A stretch of DNA of 64,000 nucleotides from Paracoccus litorisediminis. Its GTDB lineage: Bacteria; Pseudomonadota; Alphaproteobacteria; Rhodobacterales; Rhodobacteraceae. Shown here in pieces: positions 1 to 7,627 of this stretch (its first letter is position 1; the number at the start of each line of letters is the position of its first letter). Position numbers and translations under genes: made by a program. Where the stretch lies: assembly GCF_009711205.1 (NCBI RefSeq), contig NZ_WMIG01000001.1:186001-250000 (forward strand). Reading direction: 5' to 3'. The notes beneath the pieces are model-generated. The model saw only the letters and a list, made by a program, of their open reading frames with translations. It was not told the DNA's origin and did no database searches.

Positions 1-780
1 GAGAATGCCGGCCTGCCCTATGAAACCGTCTTCGAAGAAGCCCGCCAACTGGGCTATCTTGAGGCCGACCCGACGCTGGACGTGGGCGGCATCGACGCCA
101 GCCACAAGCTGGCGATCCTGTCCTCGATCGCCTTCGGCACCCGTCCGGCCTTCGACGCGGTCGAAATCGAGGGGATCGAGCGGGTCAGCATCGACGACAT
201 CCGCCGCGCCGCCGACATGGGCTACCGCATCAAGCTACTGGGCGTCGCCCAGATGACCGGGCGCGGGCTGGAACAGCGCATGTCGCCCTGCCTTGTCCCC
301 GCCGACAGCCCGCTGGGCCAGTTGCAAGGCGGCACCAACATGGTGGTGATCGAAGGCGACTCGGTCGGCCAGATCGTGCTGCGTGGTGCCGGTGCGGGCG
401 AAGGCCCGACCGCCAGCGCCGTGATGTCGGACATCGTGGAAATCGCGCGCGGCGTGCGCATGCCCGCCTTTGCCCAGCCTGCCAGCCAGTTGGCCAAGCC
501 CATCGCGGCCCGCACGGCCGTTCCCGCCGCCTATTACATCCGTCTGCATCTGGCCGACAAGCCGGGCGCACTGGCCAAGGTGGCGGCGGTTCTGGGCGAT
601 GCCGGGATTTCGATCGACCGCATGCGCCAATATGGCAAGCATGACCTTGAGGGCATCGCCCCGGTGCTGATCGTCACTCACAAGACCACGCCCGAGGCCA
701 TCGACCTTGCCATCGAGGCCCTGCCCCGGACCGGCGTCATCACCGGAGAGCCGGTCGAGCTGCGGATCGAGGAAGTCTGA
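1..780 (+). CDS. hom: Homoserine dehydrogenase, 3' part (5' end outside window)
   Basis: The frame is open from base 1 and ends with TGA at 778-780, leaving 259 C-terminal residues. The enzyme makes homoserine from aspartate semialdehyde with NAD(P)H in threonine/methionine synthesis. The visible part begins in the catalytic domain: the segment reading LGYLEADPTLDVGGID followed by A-S-H-K-L-A-I-L is the family's substrate-binding/catalytic lysine region. After about residue 175 comes an ACT domain (YYIRLHLADKPGALAKV), the usual allosteric module for threonine feedback. The NAD-binding domain lies upstream of the window. A perfect hairpin follows the stop. Identity is secure; the start cannot be seen. 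Confidence 0.95.
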   Translation, partial: ENAGLPYETVFEEARQLGYLEADPTLDVGGIDASHKLAILSSIAFGTRPAFDAVEIEGIERVSIDDIRRAADMGYRIKLLGVAQMTGRGLEQRMSPCLVPADSPLGQLQGGTNMVVIEGDSVGQIVLRGAGAGEGPTASAVMSDIVEIARGVRMPAFAQPASQLAKPIAARTAVPAAYYIRLHLADKPGALAKVAAVLGDAGISIDRMRQYGKHDLEGIAPVLIVTHKTTPEAIDLAIEALPRTGVITGEPVELRIEEV

Positions 781-786
781 AATCAA

Positions 787-815
787 GACGCCCGCCAGAG
801 ATGGCGGGCGTCTTC
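787..815. terminator. Hairpin between convergent hom and gntR
   Basis: A perfect 11-bp stem (787-797 with 802-812) has a GAGA tetraloop and is followed by TCTTC on the plus strand. It lies between the stop of hom and the stop of the minus-strand regulator gene, so it can end transcription from either side. Confidence 0.75.
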
Positions 816-848
816 AGCTGATCTTACAGCCCTGTAACATCGGCTCGG

Positions 849-1499
849 TCAGCTTTGCGACAGGTGGCGCAGCCCCTGTGTCACATCGGCCCTTACTGCC
901 AGCCGCAATCCCGGCTCATCCCCCGCCCGCAGCGAGGCCAGGATCAGCCGGTGATGGCGCGGCGGCTCTTGCCGCTTCACCCGGCCATAGAGCGCCCGCA
1001 TGGTCGGGCCCAGCTGCAGCCAGACCGTCTCAAGGATCGCCAGCATTGCCGGGGCCTGCGCGCGCAGGTAAAGCGTGCGGTGAAATTCCAGATTGGTGCG
1101 GATATAGCCCACCGCATCATGCGCCTCGGCCGCCTCGCCGATCGAGGCATTGATCAGCGCCAGCCGGTCGATCAGCGCCTGATGCGCGCGGGGCAGCGCG
1201 CGCGTTGCCAGCTCCGGCTCGATCAGCGCACGCAGGGCCGCCAGTTCCTCGATCCGTTCGACAGAAAGCTCTGGCGTCGAAATCCGCCCCGAGGACGATA
1301 GCGTCAGCGCGCCCTCAGCAACCAGTCGTCGCACCGCCTCACGCGCGGGGGTCATCGAGACCCGATGCTCGGCCGCAATGCCGCGCAGCGTCAAGGGAAG
1401 GCCGGGCGGCAATTCGCCCAGCATGATCCGGCCGCGCAGGCTGCGATACAGCCGCTCATGCGCCGAGGTTTCCGCGGTTCGCGTGGGAGAAATGCTCAT
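849..1499 (-). CDS. GntR-family regulator, FadR/FCD subfamily
   Basis: 216 residues. A winged-helix GntR domain spans about residues 10-78 (ERLYRSLRGRIMLGELPPG, then a helix-turn-helix of the type VSMTPAREAVRRL). An all-helical FCD ligand-binding domain covers about 85-210, with the typical N-L-E-F-H-R-T-L segment. FCD regulators usually bind a small organic acid or sugar acid through a metal. Here the last helix reads R-A-D-V-T-Q-G where the family often has a metal-binding histidine, so effector binding may differ. A perfect TGTGATCACA palindrome 9-18 bases before the start codon is a likely autoregulatory operator. The effector and targets cannot be told from the window. Confidence 0.85.
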   Translation of the reverse strand: MSISPTRTAETSAHERLYRSLRGRIMLGELPPGLPLTLRGIAAEHRVSMTPAREAVRRLVAEGALTLSSSGRISTPELSVERIEELAALRALIEPELATRALPRAHQALIDRLALINASIGEAAEAHDAVGYIRTNLEFHRTLYLRAQAPAMLAILETVWLQLGPTMRALYGRVKRQEPPRHHRLILASLRAGDEPGLRLAVRADVTQGLRHLSQS

Positions 1500-1507
1500 G
1501 CGCCACC

Positions 1508-1517
1508 TGTGATCACA
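1508..1517. promoter_or_regulatory. Perfect palindrome TGTGATCACA upstream of the GntR gene
   Basis: A 10-bp perfect inverted repeat lies 9 bases upstream of the GntR start codon (1499) and 22 bases from the stop of the next gene. Palindromes of this size close to the start are typical autoregulatory sites of FadR-subfamily proteins; TGTGA/TCACA halves also resemble Crp-type sites. The role is inferred from position. Confidence 0.4.
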
Positions 1518-1538
1518 AACTGCGCCAAGGTCAATGCG

Positions 1539-2234
1539 TCATTCGCTGAAACGCCAGGCAAGGATCTCGTGTCCGTTCTGGCGCAACCAGCCCCGCTGCA
1601 ACTGACAGCCGGGATACAGCCGCTCGGTCGCGGCCCAAAAGGCGGGGGAATGATCCATATGCGCCAGATGCGCGACCTCATGGGCGGCGACATAGTCCAG
1701 CACCTCGCGTGGGGCCATGGCCAGCCGCCATGAAAACATCAACCGCCCGTCATGCGTGCAACTGCCCCAACGCGAGCGCGTGTCGCGCAGCGCAATGGCG
1801 CGAAAGGAACGCCCCAGCCGCGCGGCATGACGGTCGCAGGCCGGGACCAGCCGGGAATGCGCAAGGTGCTTCAGGTAAGCCGCGACGACCGTACCGACCG
1901 GGCGACCCTTGGGGACCAGCAACCGGTCGCCCTCGATGCGGACGGCGCGGGTGGCGGCGGGAGTGATCTCATAGCGCAGGCCCTCGACCGGCAGCAATGC
2001 GCCCGGCTGCACAAGCGCCAGGGGCGGCATCTCGGCCCGGACGCTGCGCAGCCACTCGGCACGGGATTCGGCAAAGGCCCGCCCCTCGTTCAGGCTGGCG
2101 CGCAAGGGCAGGGTCAGCACCACCTGCCCCTCGGCCCGCGTCACCCGCAATGTCATCCGCCGCGCCCGCGACGAGCGGCGCAGTAGCACCGGAATGTCAC
2201 CGCCCACCAAAATCCGTTCGTCCCGCTGCGTCAT
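1539..2234 (-). CDS. YgjP-like metal-dependent hydrolase (DUF45, M48-type motif)
   Basis: 231 residues. The zinc-binding HExxH is at 185-189 (HEVAH) with a third ligand candidate at H195 (HMDHSPAFW). It is preceded by the family block T-R-S-R-W-G-S-C at 152-159. The region after about residue 105 forms the conserved YgjP/SprT-like metallopeptidase fold; the N-terminal part is a beta-rich region with many arginines. No signal peptide, so it is cytoplasmic. The family is broadly conserved but its substrate is not established. It is co-oriented with the downstream GntR gene (39-base gap), so the two may be cotranscribed. Confidence 0.85.
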   Translation of the reverse strand: MTQRDERILVGGDIPVLLRRSSRARRMTLRVTRAEGQVVLTLPLRASLNEGRAFAESRAEWLRSVRAEMPPLALVQPGALLPVEGLRYEITPAATRAVRIEGDRLLVPKGRPVGTVVAAYLKHLAHSRLVPACDRHAARLGRSFRAIALRDTRSRWGSCTHDGRLMFSWRLAMAPREVLDYVAAHEVAHLAHMDHSPAFWAATERLYPGCQLQRGWLRQNGHEILAWRFSE

Positions 2235-2373
2235 GGTCTTGAACCTACCACTGTCCCTCGTTACCTATTGCGCCTTGACCGGTGCCCGCGCGCAAGAGAA
2301 AAGGCTTTGACAGCCTGCGCCACCTGTGGCACGGGACAGCGGATTTATCAAACTGCGGCGGAAAGAGAAGACC

Positions 2374-2697
2374 ATGCCCAAAGAGGAATGGGGCACCAAG
2401 CGCCTGTGCCCCCACTGTGCGACCCGCTTTTACGATCTGAAGAACGACCCGATGACCTGCCCCGCTTGCGGCAACGTCATTTCGCTGGAAAGCCTGACCA
2501 ACGGCCGTTCGCGCTCGCTGATCGCAGAGAAAACCGCTGCGCATGGCGCGGCTCAAGTTGATCTGGTCGATGACGAGGATCTGGACGACGACGCCGATGG
2601 CGGCGATCTGGACGATGATCTGCTGGACGATGACGATGACGACGGCGACGTGTCGCTGGACGACATCGCGGATGTCCCGGACAGCGACGACGACTGA
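2374..2697 (+). CDS. TIGR02300 family zinc-ribbon protein with polyaspartate tail
   Basis: 107 residues. The N-terminus (PKEEWGTKRLCPHC) carries a zinc ribbon made by C12/C15 and C29/C32 around an F-Y-D-L-K segment. This is followed by a roughly 45-residue tail in which most residues are aspartate. The start at 2374 was chosen because the conserved block begins there and a purine-rich GAAAGAGAAG lies just upstream; a longer in-frame start at 2326 would add unconserved sequence. The family is known from alphaproteobacteria as a conserved protein of unknown function; the acidic tail suggests electrostatic partner binding. A strong terminator follows. Confidence 0.85.
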   Translation: MPKEEWGTKRLCPHCATRFYDLKNDPMTCPACGNVISLESLTNGRSRSLIAEKTAAHGAAQVDLVDDEDLDDDADGGDLDDDLLDDDDDDGDVSLDDIADVPDSDDD

Positions 2698-2730
2698 TCC
2701 CTGCGCCCCGGCGCGAGGAAAACACATCGG

Positions 2731-2764
2731 CCCCGGTCAGCATGCCTGACCGGGGTTCTTTTTT
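2731..2764 (+). terminator. Rho-independent terminator after the TIGR02300 gene
   Basis: Perfect 10-bp stem (2731-2740 with 2746-2755), loop CATGC, then TTCTTTTTT. Classic intrinsic terminator. Confidence 0.9.
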
Positions 2765-2991
2765 AGGGCCGGTTTATTCAAGCCTGACTTTTGGGTTTCT
2801 GACTATGAGAGGTCAATTGAACTCTCAGCGGAGGATCGCGCATTTGTGTCGATCTGCGGCTTCCGGGGGATGCTAAGTAGATCAAGCAACGACGGCAATT
2901 GTCCGCATGGCGGTTCCCCTGTGCCTCGGACAAAGGGGGCGCATCAGGAACAGCCCCTAATCCGATTGTTTGTCCGTGGGGTAAAAACGAA
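2765..2991. other. Intergenic region with no recognisable gene
   Basis: About 225 bases between two terminators (one for each flanking convergent gene). It is less GC-rich than its surroundings and has no open frame with coding character, no tRNA and no clear repeat. Paired TGTCCG/CGGACA fragments occur around 2899-2936 but do not form a convincing structure. Confidence 0.4.
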
Positions 2992-3017
2992 AAAGGGCGC
3001 CCCGCGGGACGCCCTTT
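2992..3017 (-). terminator. Terminator downstream of carD
   Basis: Stem AAAGGGCG (2992-2999) with CGCCCTTT (3010-3017), inner CCC/GGG pairing around one mismatch. Read on the minus strand it ends in TTT followed by TCG and further T residues. Confidence 0.75.
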
Positions 3018-3037
3018 CCAATTCAAACCGCGACCGA

Positions 3038-3547
3038 TCAGGCGGCGCGGGTGACCAGCACGGCATCGACCTTTTTCTGGGCGCCGGCTTCATCCATGCC
3101 GCTGACGGCGGCGACTTCGCGGGTCAGACGCTCAAGCGCAGCTTCATACAGCTGACGCTCGGAATAGGATTGCTCGCGCTGCTCGTCATTGCGGTGCAGG
3201 TCGCGCACGACCTCGGCGATCGACATCAGGTCGCCCGAGTTGATCTTTTGCTCATATTCCTGGGCACGGCGCGACCACATGGCGCGTTTCACGCGGGCCT
3301 TGCCTTTCAGCGTGGCCAAAGCTTGTTCGACCAGATCGGGGGTCGACAGGCCGCGCATGCCAATCTCCGAGGCGCGCGCCGTCGGGACGCGCAGGGTCAT
3401 CTTGTCTTTTTCAAAGGAAATCACGAACATTTCCAGACGCAGTCCGGCAACTTCCTGCTCTTCGATCGAAACGATGCGCCCCACGCCATGGGTCGGATAC
3501 ACCACGAAATCATCGGGGCGGAATTCGGTCTTCTTGGCTTTCGACAT
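3038..3547 (-). CDS. carD: CarD/CdnL family transcriptional regulator
   Basis: 169 residues. The N-terminal RNA-polymerase-interacting domain (FRPDDFVVYPTHGVGRIVSI, an SH3-like CarD/TRCF fold) covers about residues 8-65. A helical C-terminal DNA-binding domain contains W-S-R-R-A-Q-E-Y and a terminal helical segment. CarD-type proteins bind the RNAP beta subunit and stabilise open complexes, notably at promoters with weak -10 elements, as established for Rhodobacter and mycobacteria. The start at 3547 (ATG AGC/TCG-type MSKAKKTEF) is preceded by GGAAG; a longer frame from 3625 adds unconserved sequence. It stands alone with a long upstream gap. High confidence. Confidence 0.95.
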   Translation of the reverse strand: MSKAKKTEFRPDDFVVYPTHGVGRIVSIEEQEVAGLRLEMFVISFEKDKMTLRVPTARASEIGMRGLSTPDLVEQALATLKGKARVKRAMWSRRAQEYEQKINSGDLMSIAEVVRDLHRNDEQREQSYSERQLYEAALERLTREVAAVSGMDEAGAQKKVDAVLVTRAA

Positions 3548-3764
3548 TGAGCTTCCTTCACAGCGGCGCCAGCTTGGGCGCAAAAAGCCCCCAAGGCGGG
3601 TTCCCCCGACCTTTTGGGCCACCAATGTTGTTTTTGCATCCCGGGCCGGGCAGTACGGTCAGGGCAAGGCAGCATCGCCGATCAGGCCACTCCCGCGGCC
3701 CGTGCAGCGATTTATGTCAGGAACATATCATAAAATCCGCCTCAAATCAAAGCGGAGGTGAAAC

Positions 3765-3807
3765 GACCAGTTCACAAGATTGGGGATAAGTATTCCCCTG
3801 ACTGGTC
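3765..3807. repeat. Nested inverted repeat in the carD upstream region
   Basis: Outer arms GACCAGT (3765-3771) and ACTGGTC (3801-3807); inner arms GGGGA (3782-3786) and TCCCC (3794-3798) around TAAGTAT. The two nested stems share an axis only approximately, so this may be a protein-binding dyad or an RNA element rather than a simple terminator. Confidence 0.5.
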
Positions 3808-3877
3808 ATAGTATTACACGCATATCCTAGAAATACGAAACCCCGGACTGCCCGAATCACAGGCGTTCCGGGGGCAA

Positions 3878-3910
3878 AACGCGCATCCGCGCGGGCCTGA
3901 CCCGCGCGTT
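3878..3910 (-). terminator. Terminator after fdxA
   Basis: Stem CGCGCGGG (3888-3895) with CCCGCGCG (3901-3908); an alternative outer pairing of AAACGCGC with GCGCGTTT is also possible. On the minus strand the structure ends GCGCGTTTT. Confidence 0.6.
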
Positions 3911-3915
3911 TGTGA

Positions 3916-4254
3916 TCAATCGCCTTCGCCCGGCGCTTCCGAGAAGTACTTCTCAAGCTTACCGGTCTGGCCGTCCATATCGGCATAGCCGGGCATCGGG
4001 TCCTTCTTGCGGGTGATGACCGGCCAATGTTCCGCATATTTGCGGTTGAACTCGACCCATTTTTCCATGTCCGGCTCGGTATCGGGGCGGATCGCGTCGG
4101 CCGGGCATTCCGGTTCGCAGACGCCGCAATCGATGCATTCGTCGGGATGGATGACCAGCGTGTTCTCACCCTCGTAGAAGCAATCCACGGGGCACACCTC
4201 CACGCAGTCGGTGTATTTGCACATGATGCAGTTATCGGTGACGACGTAGGTCAT
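3916..4254 (-). CDS. fdxA: Seven-iron ferredoxin FdxA
   Basis: 112 residues, the usual length for alphaproteobacterial FdxA. Cysteines C9, C12, C17 and C21 ([19 protein letters not shown]) and the second block [12 protein letters not shown] around residues 40-50 provide ligands for one [3Fe-4S] and one [4Fe-4S] cluster. A conserved C-terminal extension containing the [10 protein letters not shown] segment is typical of this group. It is a cytoplasmic low-potential electron carrier. The gene follows the S4/helicase unit in the same direction (160-base gap) and precedes carD, an order I recognise from related genomes. Confidence 0.95.
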   Translation of the reverse strand: MTYVVTDNCIMCKYTDCVEVCPVDCFYEGENTLVIHPDECIDCGVCEPECPADAIRPDTEPDMEKWVEFNRKYAEHWPVITRKKDPMPGYADMDGQTGKLEKYFSEAPGEGD

Positions 4255-4414
4255 GGCGGCAAGCTATCCTGTATCTTGCCGGCTAGTTACGCCCGCCGGC
4301 GAAATCATTCAAGGCCGCCCGAGGGGAAAAGACCTGCATCGTTCCACCTGCCCGATGCGAGGAAAGCCTTTCGCGCGAATGCACCACTGGGGGAAAAAGG
4401 TTCCCCTGCCCGGC

Positions 4415-4693
4415 TCAGCTTTCCAGCTCTTCGTAAAGCGCCGTGGCTTCGGCCGCCGGCCCACGGCGTTCGCCCAGATCCAGAACGCGCAAAGCCCTGA
4501 CCCGACCATGCGCGGAAACCGTCACGGTATCATCGTGACGGACCGTCTGCGCAGGTTTCAGGCAGGGCTTGCCGTTCAGCCGGATCCCGCCCCGGCCGAT
4601 AGCATCGGCAGCAAGGGTGCGGGTCCGGAACAGTCGGGCGTGATGCAGCCAGCGATCAAGACGAAGGCCGGCTGCATGTTCGCCTTCGCTCAC
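4415..4693 (-). CDS. S4-domain RNA-binding protein (Hsp15/HslR-like)
   Basis: 92 residues. An S4 domain covers about residues 9-60 (LRLDRWLHHARLFRTRTLA, then G-G-I-R-L-N-G-K-P). Hsp15-like proteins bind stalled 50S subunits carrying peptidyl-tRNA, or structured RNA. The start is a GTG whose last bases overlap the TGA of the helicase gene (GTGA), so translation is probably coupled. Together with the upstream SUV3-type helicase this makes a small RNA-handling operon. The last 20 residues are acidic and unstructured. Whether it acts in heat shock or in RNA turnover cannot be decided here. Confidence 0.88.
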   Translation of the reverse strand: MSEGEHAAGLRLDRWLHHARLFRTRTLAADAIGRGGIRLNGKPCLKPAQTVRHDDTVTVSAHGRVRALRVLDLGERRGPAAEATALYEELES

Positions 4694-7626
4694 GACTTGT
4701 TTTTGAGCGAGGCGAGGATGGCGAAGGGGCTATCGGGGTCGATCTTCTTTTCGACCTTGGGCGGACGGGCCTCGAAGCTTTTCGGACCTTCGTGGCGCGG
4801 CTTGCCCTTGCCGTCATGGCGGGGTTTGCCCTTGGGACCACGATCCTGACGCTCGCCACGGCCTTCGCCGCGCTTGCCCTCGAAGCGGGGTTTGCCACCC
4901 TGCCCTTCGGCGGATTCGCGGTCACGGCGCGGGCCGCGATCACCCTGACGCTCAGCGCGGTCACCACCGCGACGTTCGCCACCCTGCTCGCCACCACGTT
5001 CGGGGCGACGGTTGCCACGCGGACGCGGAGCCCAGGTGAAGGTGTAGAACACTTCCATCTCGGGCGCAGCGGCCTCGGCAGCCTCCTCGGGGGCGACTTC
5101 GCCTGCTTCGGCCTCGGCAGCCTTGCGGGCGGCCTGCTCGGCTTCCCACTTGGCGCGGGTCTCGGCGGCCAGCACGCTTTCCTCTTCGGTCAGCGGGCGG
5201 TCGTGATCGGGCTCGGCAGCGGCGACGGCTTCGACGACCGGGGTCGCCTCGGCGCGGGCCTTGGCGCGCTCGCCCTTCTCGGCGCGGTAGCCAAGACCAC
5301 CCATCAGCCCCGAGAATTGCTCCAGCGTCATGCCGGTGATCGACAGCATGTCGGCGGTGGCCTCAAAGCCTGCGCGGCTGTCCTGCGTGCGCAGCATGTC
5401 GGCCAGACGCTCCAGCATGTCGATGCGGATCGCGCGGTCGCCTGCCGGGTGATAGCCCGACAGCGTGTAATAGCCCTTGGGAACGTCGGGCAGGTTCGGG
5501 ATCGTCACCAGACCCGGAGGCGGGCTTTCCGGGAACTCGCCCAGACCTTGATCCAGACCCCACAGCACCAGCCGCAGACGGGTCGGAGCGGGCTTCAGCA
5601 GCGCCGGCTGGAAGACGGTGAACTGACCGAAACGCACGCCATGCTTACGCAGCACGCCCCGCGATTCCTGATCCAGTTCCTTGACCTCGGTGGCCACGCC
5701 TTCGCGCGGGATCACGCCCAGCGCCTCGACCAGCCGGAAGGCAAAGCCGCGGGCCAGACCGGTCAGCGTCTCGTCGTTTTTCAGCGCCAGCAGCGGCTCG
5801 AAGGCCGTCGCGACCTTGCGGTCGATGAAATGCTGCAGGCGGCGCTTGACCTTCTCGATGATCTCGGGGCCAGCTTCCTCGTCAACGAAAGCCTCGACGC
5901 CGGGTTTCAGCGCCTCGGGTCCCTTGACCAGCTTGCCCACCGCATAGCTGCCCCACATGAGGCCGCCCTGCTCGGTGAAGTCCAGCTCGGTATCGGGAGC
6001 GTTGTAGAACCTGTCGGCCCGAAGATGGAATTCGGGGCGCAGCGCCTCATAGGCGGCGCGCGTCAACATGCGCGCTTCGTCCCCGGTTGCAGTGGGATCG
6101 GCGTGGAAGCGGAAACCTTCCAGACGGCCGGCGAATTCGCCTTCAACCGTCACTTCGCCCTTGTCGTTCACCTCGGCCAAAAGGCTCTCCTTCTGTTTGA
6201 GCCGGCGCAAGAGCACAGAAGTGCGCCGGTCCACGAATCTTTGAGTCAGTGCGGCATGCAGCGCATCCGACAAGCGATCTTCTACAGCGCGCGTCTCGGC
6301 GCGCCAATGGCTTTCGTCCGAAACCCAACCACTACGCTGCGCGACATAAGTCCATGTGCGGATGAATGCCAAGCGTTTCGACAGGGTATCGATGTCACCC
6401 TGCACCTTGTCGATGCGATTGATCTGAGTTGCAAGCCATTCGCTGGGCACGGTCCCCTGTTGCAGGAAACCAAGGATACGGGCCAGCAGCGTCACATGTT
6501 CGGCAGGAGATATCCCGCGGAAGTCGGGAATCCGGCAGACATCCCACAGCAGCCGCACATCCTTGGGATGGCTGACCCGGTCGCGGATCTCGGGCATGGC
6601 GGCCAAGGCTTTCAGCGCGCGCAGATCGTCCGCCTCGCGGCCACGGGTCAGCCATTCCGATTGCGGGCTGGCCTCAAGGCTTTGGATCAACCGCTCGATC
6701 GTGCCGAATTCCAGCACCGCATTGCGCCACATCAGGCGCGAGATCGGCTGGAAGCGGTGGTTCTCGATCGCGTCGATCAACCCTTCCTCAAGCTGCCCGG
6801 CATCGCCGGTCACGCCAAAGGTGCCGGGTTCCGTATGCCGCCCAGCGCGTCCGGCGATCTGTCCCAGCTCATGCGGGAACAGCGGGCGGTAGCGGCGACC
6901 ATCGAATTTCTCGGTTCCCGAAAAGGCCACATGCTTGATGTCGAGGTTCAGCCCCATGCCGATGGCATCAGTCGCCACCAGATAGTCGACCTCTCCCTGC
7001 TGATACATGGCGACCTGCGCATTGCGCGTCCGGGGCGACAGCGCCCCCATGACCACGGCACAGCCGCCCTTCTGCCGACGGATCAGTTCCGCCGTGGCAT
7101 AGACCTCATCGACCGAGAAGCAGACCACCGCCGAGCGGGGCGGCATCCGGCTGATCTTTTTCGAGCCCGCCCATGTCAGGGTCGAGAAACGTTCGCGGCG
7201 CATGAACTGCGCATTGGGGACCAGCGCGGCAATCGCCGGTCGCATGGTGTCGCTTCCCAGAAGCAGCGTCTCATGCAGGCCGCGCATGTTCAACAGCCGG
7301 TCGGTAAAGACATGACCGCGCTCGGGATCGGCGCAAAGCTGGATCTCGTCGATGGCGACGAAATCGGCACCGACCTCGGGCATGGCCTCGGTGGTGGCGA
7401 CCCAATATTGCACGCGATCGGGAACGATGCGCTCCTCCCCGGTGACCAGCGCCACGACCGAGGGGCCGCGCGCCTTCACGATGCGGTCATAGACCTCACG
7501 CGCCAGCAGCCGCAGCGGCAGGCCGATAACCCCCGTGCGATGAGCCAGCATCCGTTCGATGGCGTAATGGGTCTTGCCAGTATTGGTCGGGCCGAGAACG
7601 GCCGTGACCCGTGATCTGTCCTGCAT
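4690..7626 (-). CDS. SUV3-type ATP-dependent RNA helicase with a long basic C-terminal tail
   Basis: 978 residues. Walker A is at 12-19 (GPTNTGKT), the DExH box reads DEIQ at 93-96, and the later helicase motifs lie in the first 350 residues. The layout matches the mitochondrial Suv3/alphaproteobacterial helicase group rather than DEAD-box proteins. A central helical region extends to about residue 760. From about 800 the chain is low complexity: first Ala/Glu-rich, then a roughly 130-residue Arg/Gly/Lys-rich tail with repeated GKPRF/GKPRH motifs, and a short conserved end S-P-F-A-I-L-A-S-L. It likely unwinds structured RNA for decay. It starts one base after the TPR gene ends and overlaps the S4 gene. 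Confidence 0.9.
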   Translation of the reverse strand: MQDRSRVTAVLGPTNTGKTHYAIERMLAHRTGVIGLPLRLLAREVYDRIVKARGPSVVALVTGEERIVPDRVQYWVATTEAMPEVGADFVAIDEIQLCADPERGHVFTDRLLNMRGLHETLLLGSDTMRPAIAALVPNAQFMRRERFSTLTWAGSKKISRMPPRSAVVCFSVDEVYATAELIRRQKGGCAVVMGALSPRTRNAQVAMYQQGEVDYLVATDAIGMGLNLDIKHVAFSGTEKFDGRRYRPLFPHELGQIAGRAGRHTEPGTFGVTGDAGQLEEGLIDAIENHRFQPISRLMWRNAVLEFGTIERLIQSLEASPQSEWLTRGREADDLRALKALAAMPEIRDRVSHPKDVRLLWDVCRIPDFRGISPAEHVTLLARILGFLQQGTVPSEWLATQINRIDKVQGDIDTLSKRLAFIRTWTYVAQRSGWVSDESHWRAETRAVEDRLSDALHAALTQRFVDRRTSVLLRRLKQKESLLAEVNDKGEVTVEGEFAGRLEGFRFHADPTATGDEARMLTRAAYEALRPEFHLRADRFYNAPDTELDFTEQGGLMWGSYAVGKLVKGPEALKPGVEAFVDEEAGPEIIEKVKRRLQHFIDRKVATAFEPLLALKNDETLTGLARGFAFRLVEALGVIPREGVATEVKELDQESRGVLRKHGVRFGQFTVFQPALLKPAPTRLRLVLWGLDQGLGEFPESPPPGLVTIPNLPDVPKGYYTLSGYHPAGDRAIRIDMLERLADMLRTQDSRAGFEATADMLSITGMTLEQFSGLMGGLGYRAEKGERAKARAEATPVVEAVAAAEPDHDRPLTEEESVLAAETRAKWEAEQAARKAAEAEAGEVAPEEAAEAAAPEMEVFYTFTWAPRPRGNRRPERGGEQGGERRGGDRAERQGDRGPRRDRESAEGQGGKPRFEGKRGEGRGERQDRGPKGKPRHDGKGKPRHEGPKSFEARPPKVEKKIDPDSPFAILASLKNKS

Positions 7627-7627
7627 G

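Larger units (their letters stand above)
3548..3915. other. Long intergenic region upstream of carD, with a nested hairpin
   Basis: 368 bases between carD (minus) and the end of fdxA (minus). It must hold the carD promoter, but no confident -35/-10 pair could be assigned. It contains a nested inverted repeat at 3765-3807 and the fdxA terminator at 3878-3910. The central part (about 3715-3835) is clearly AT-richer than the flanks. No credible gene. Confidence 0.5.

Noticed and set aside
2778..3026. An 82-codon minus-strand frame after the carD terminator
   Set aside because: It runs through the terminator hairpin, lacks a ribosome site and has no homology that I can recognise.
4792..7614. A 940-codon open frame on the plus strand opposite the SUV3-type helicase
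   Set aside because: Antisense shadow of a high-GC gene: no recognisable domain, no ribosome site, and the minus-strand product is a clear helicase.
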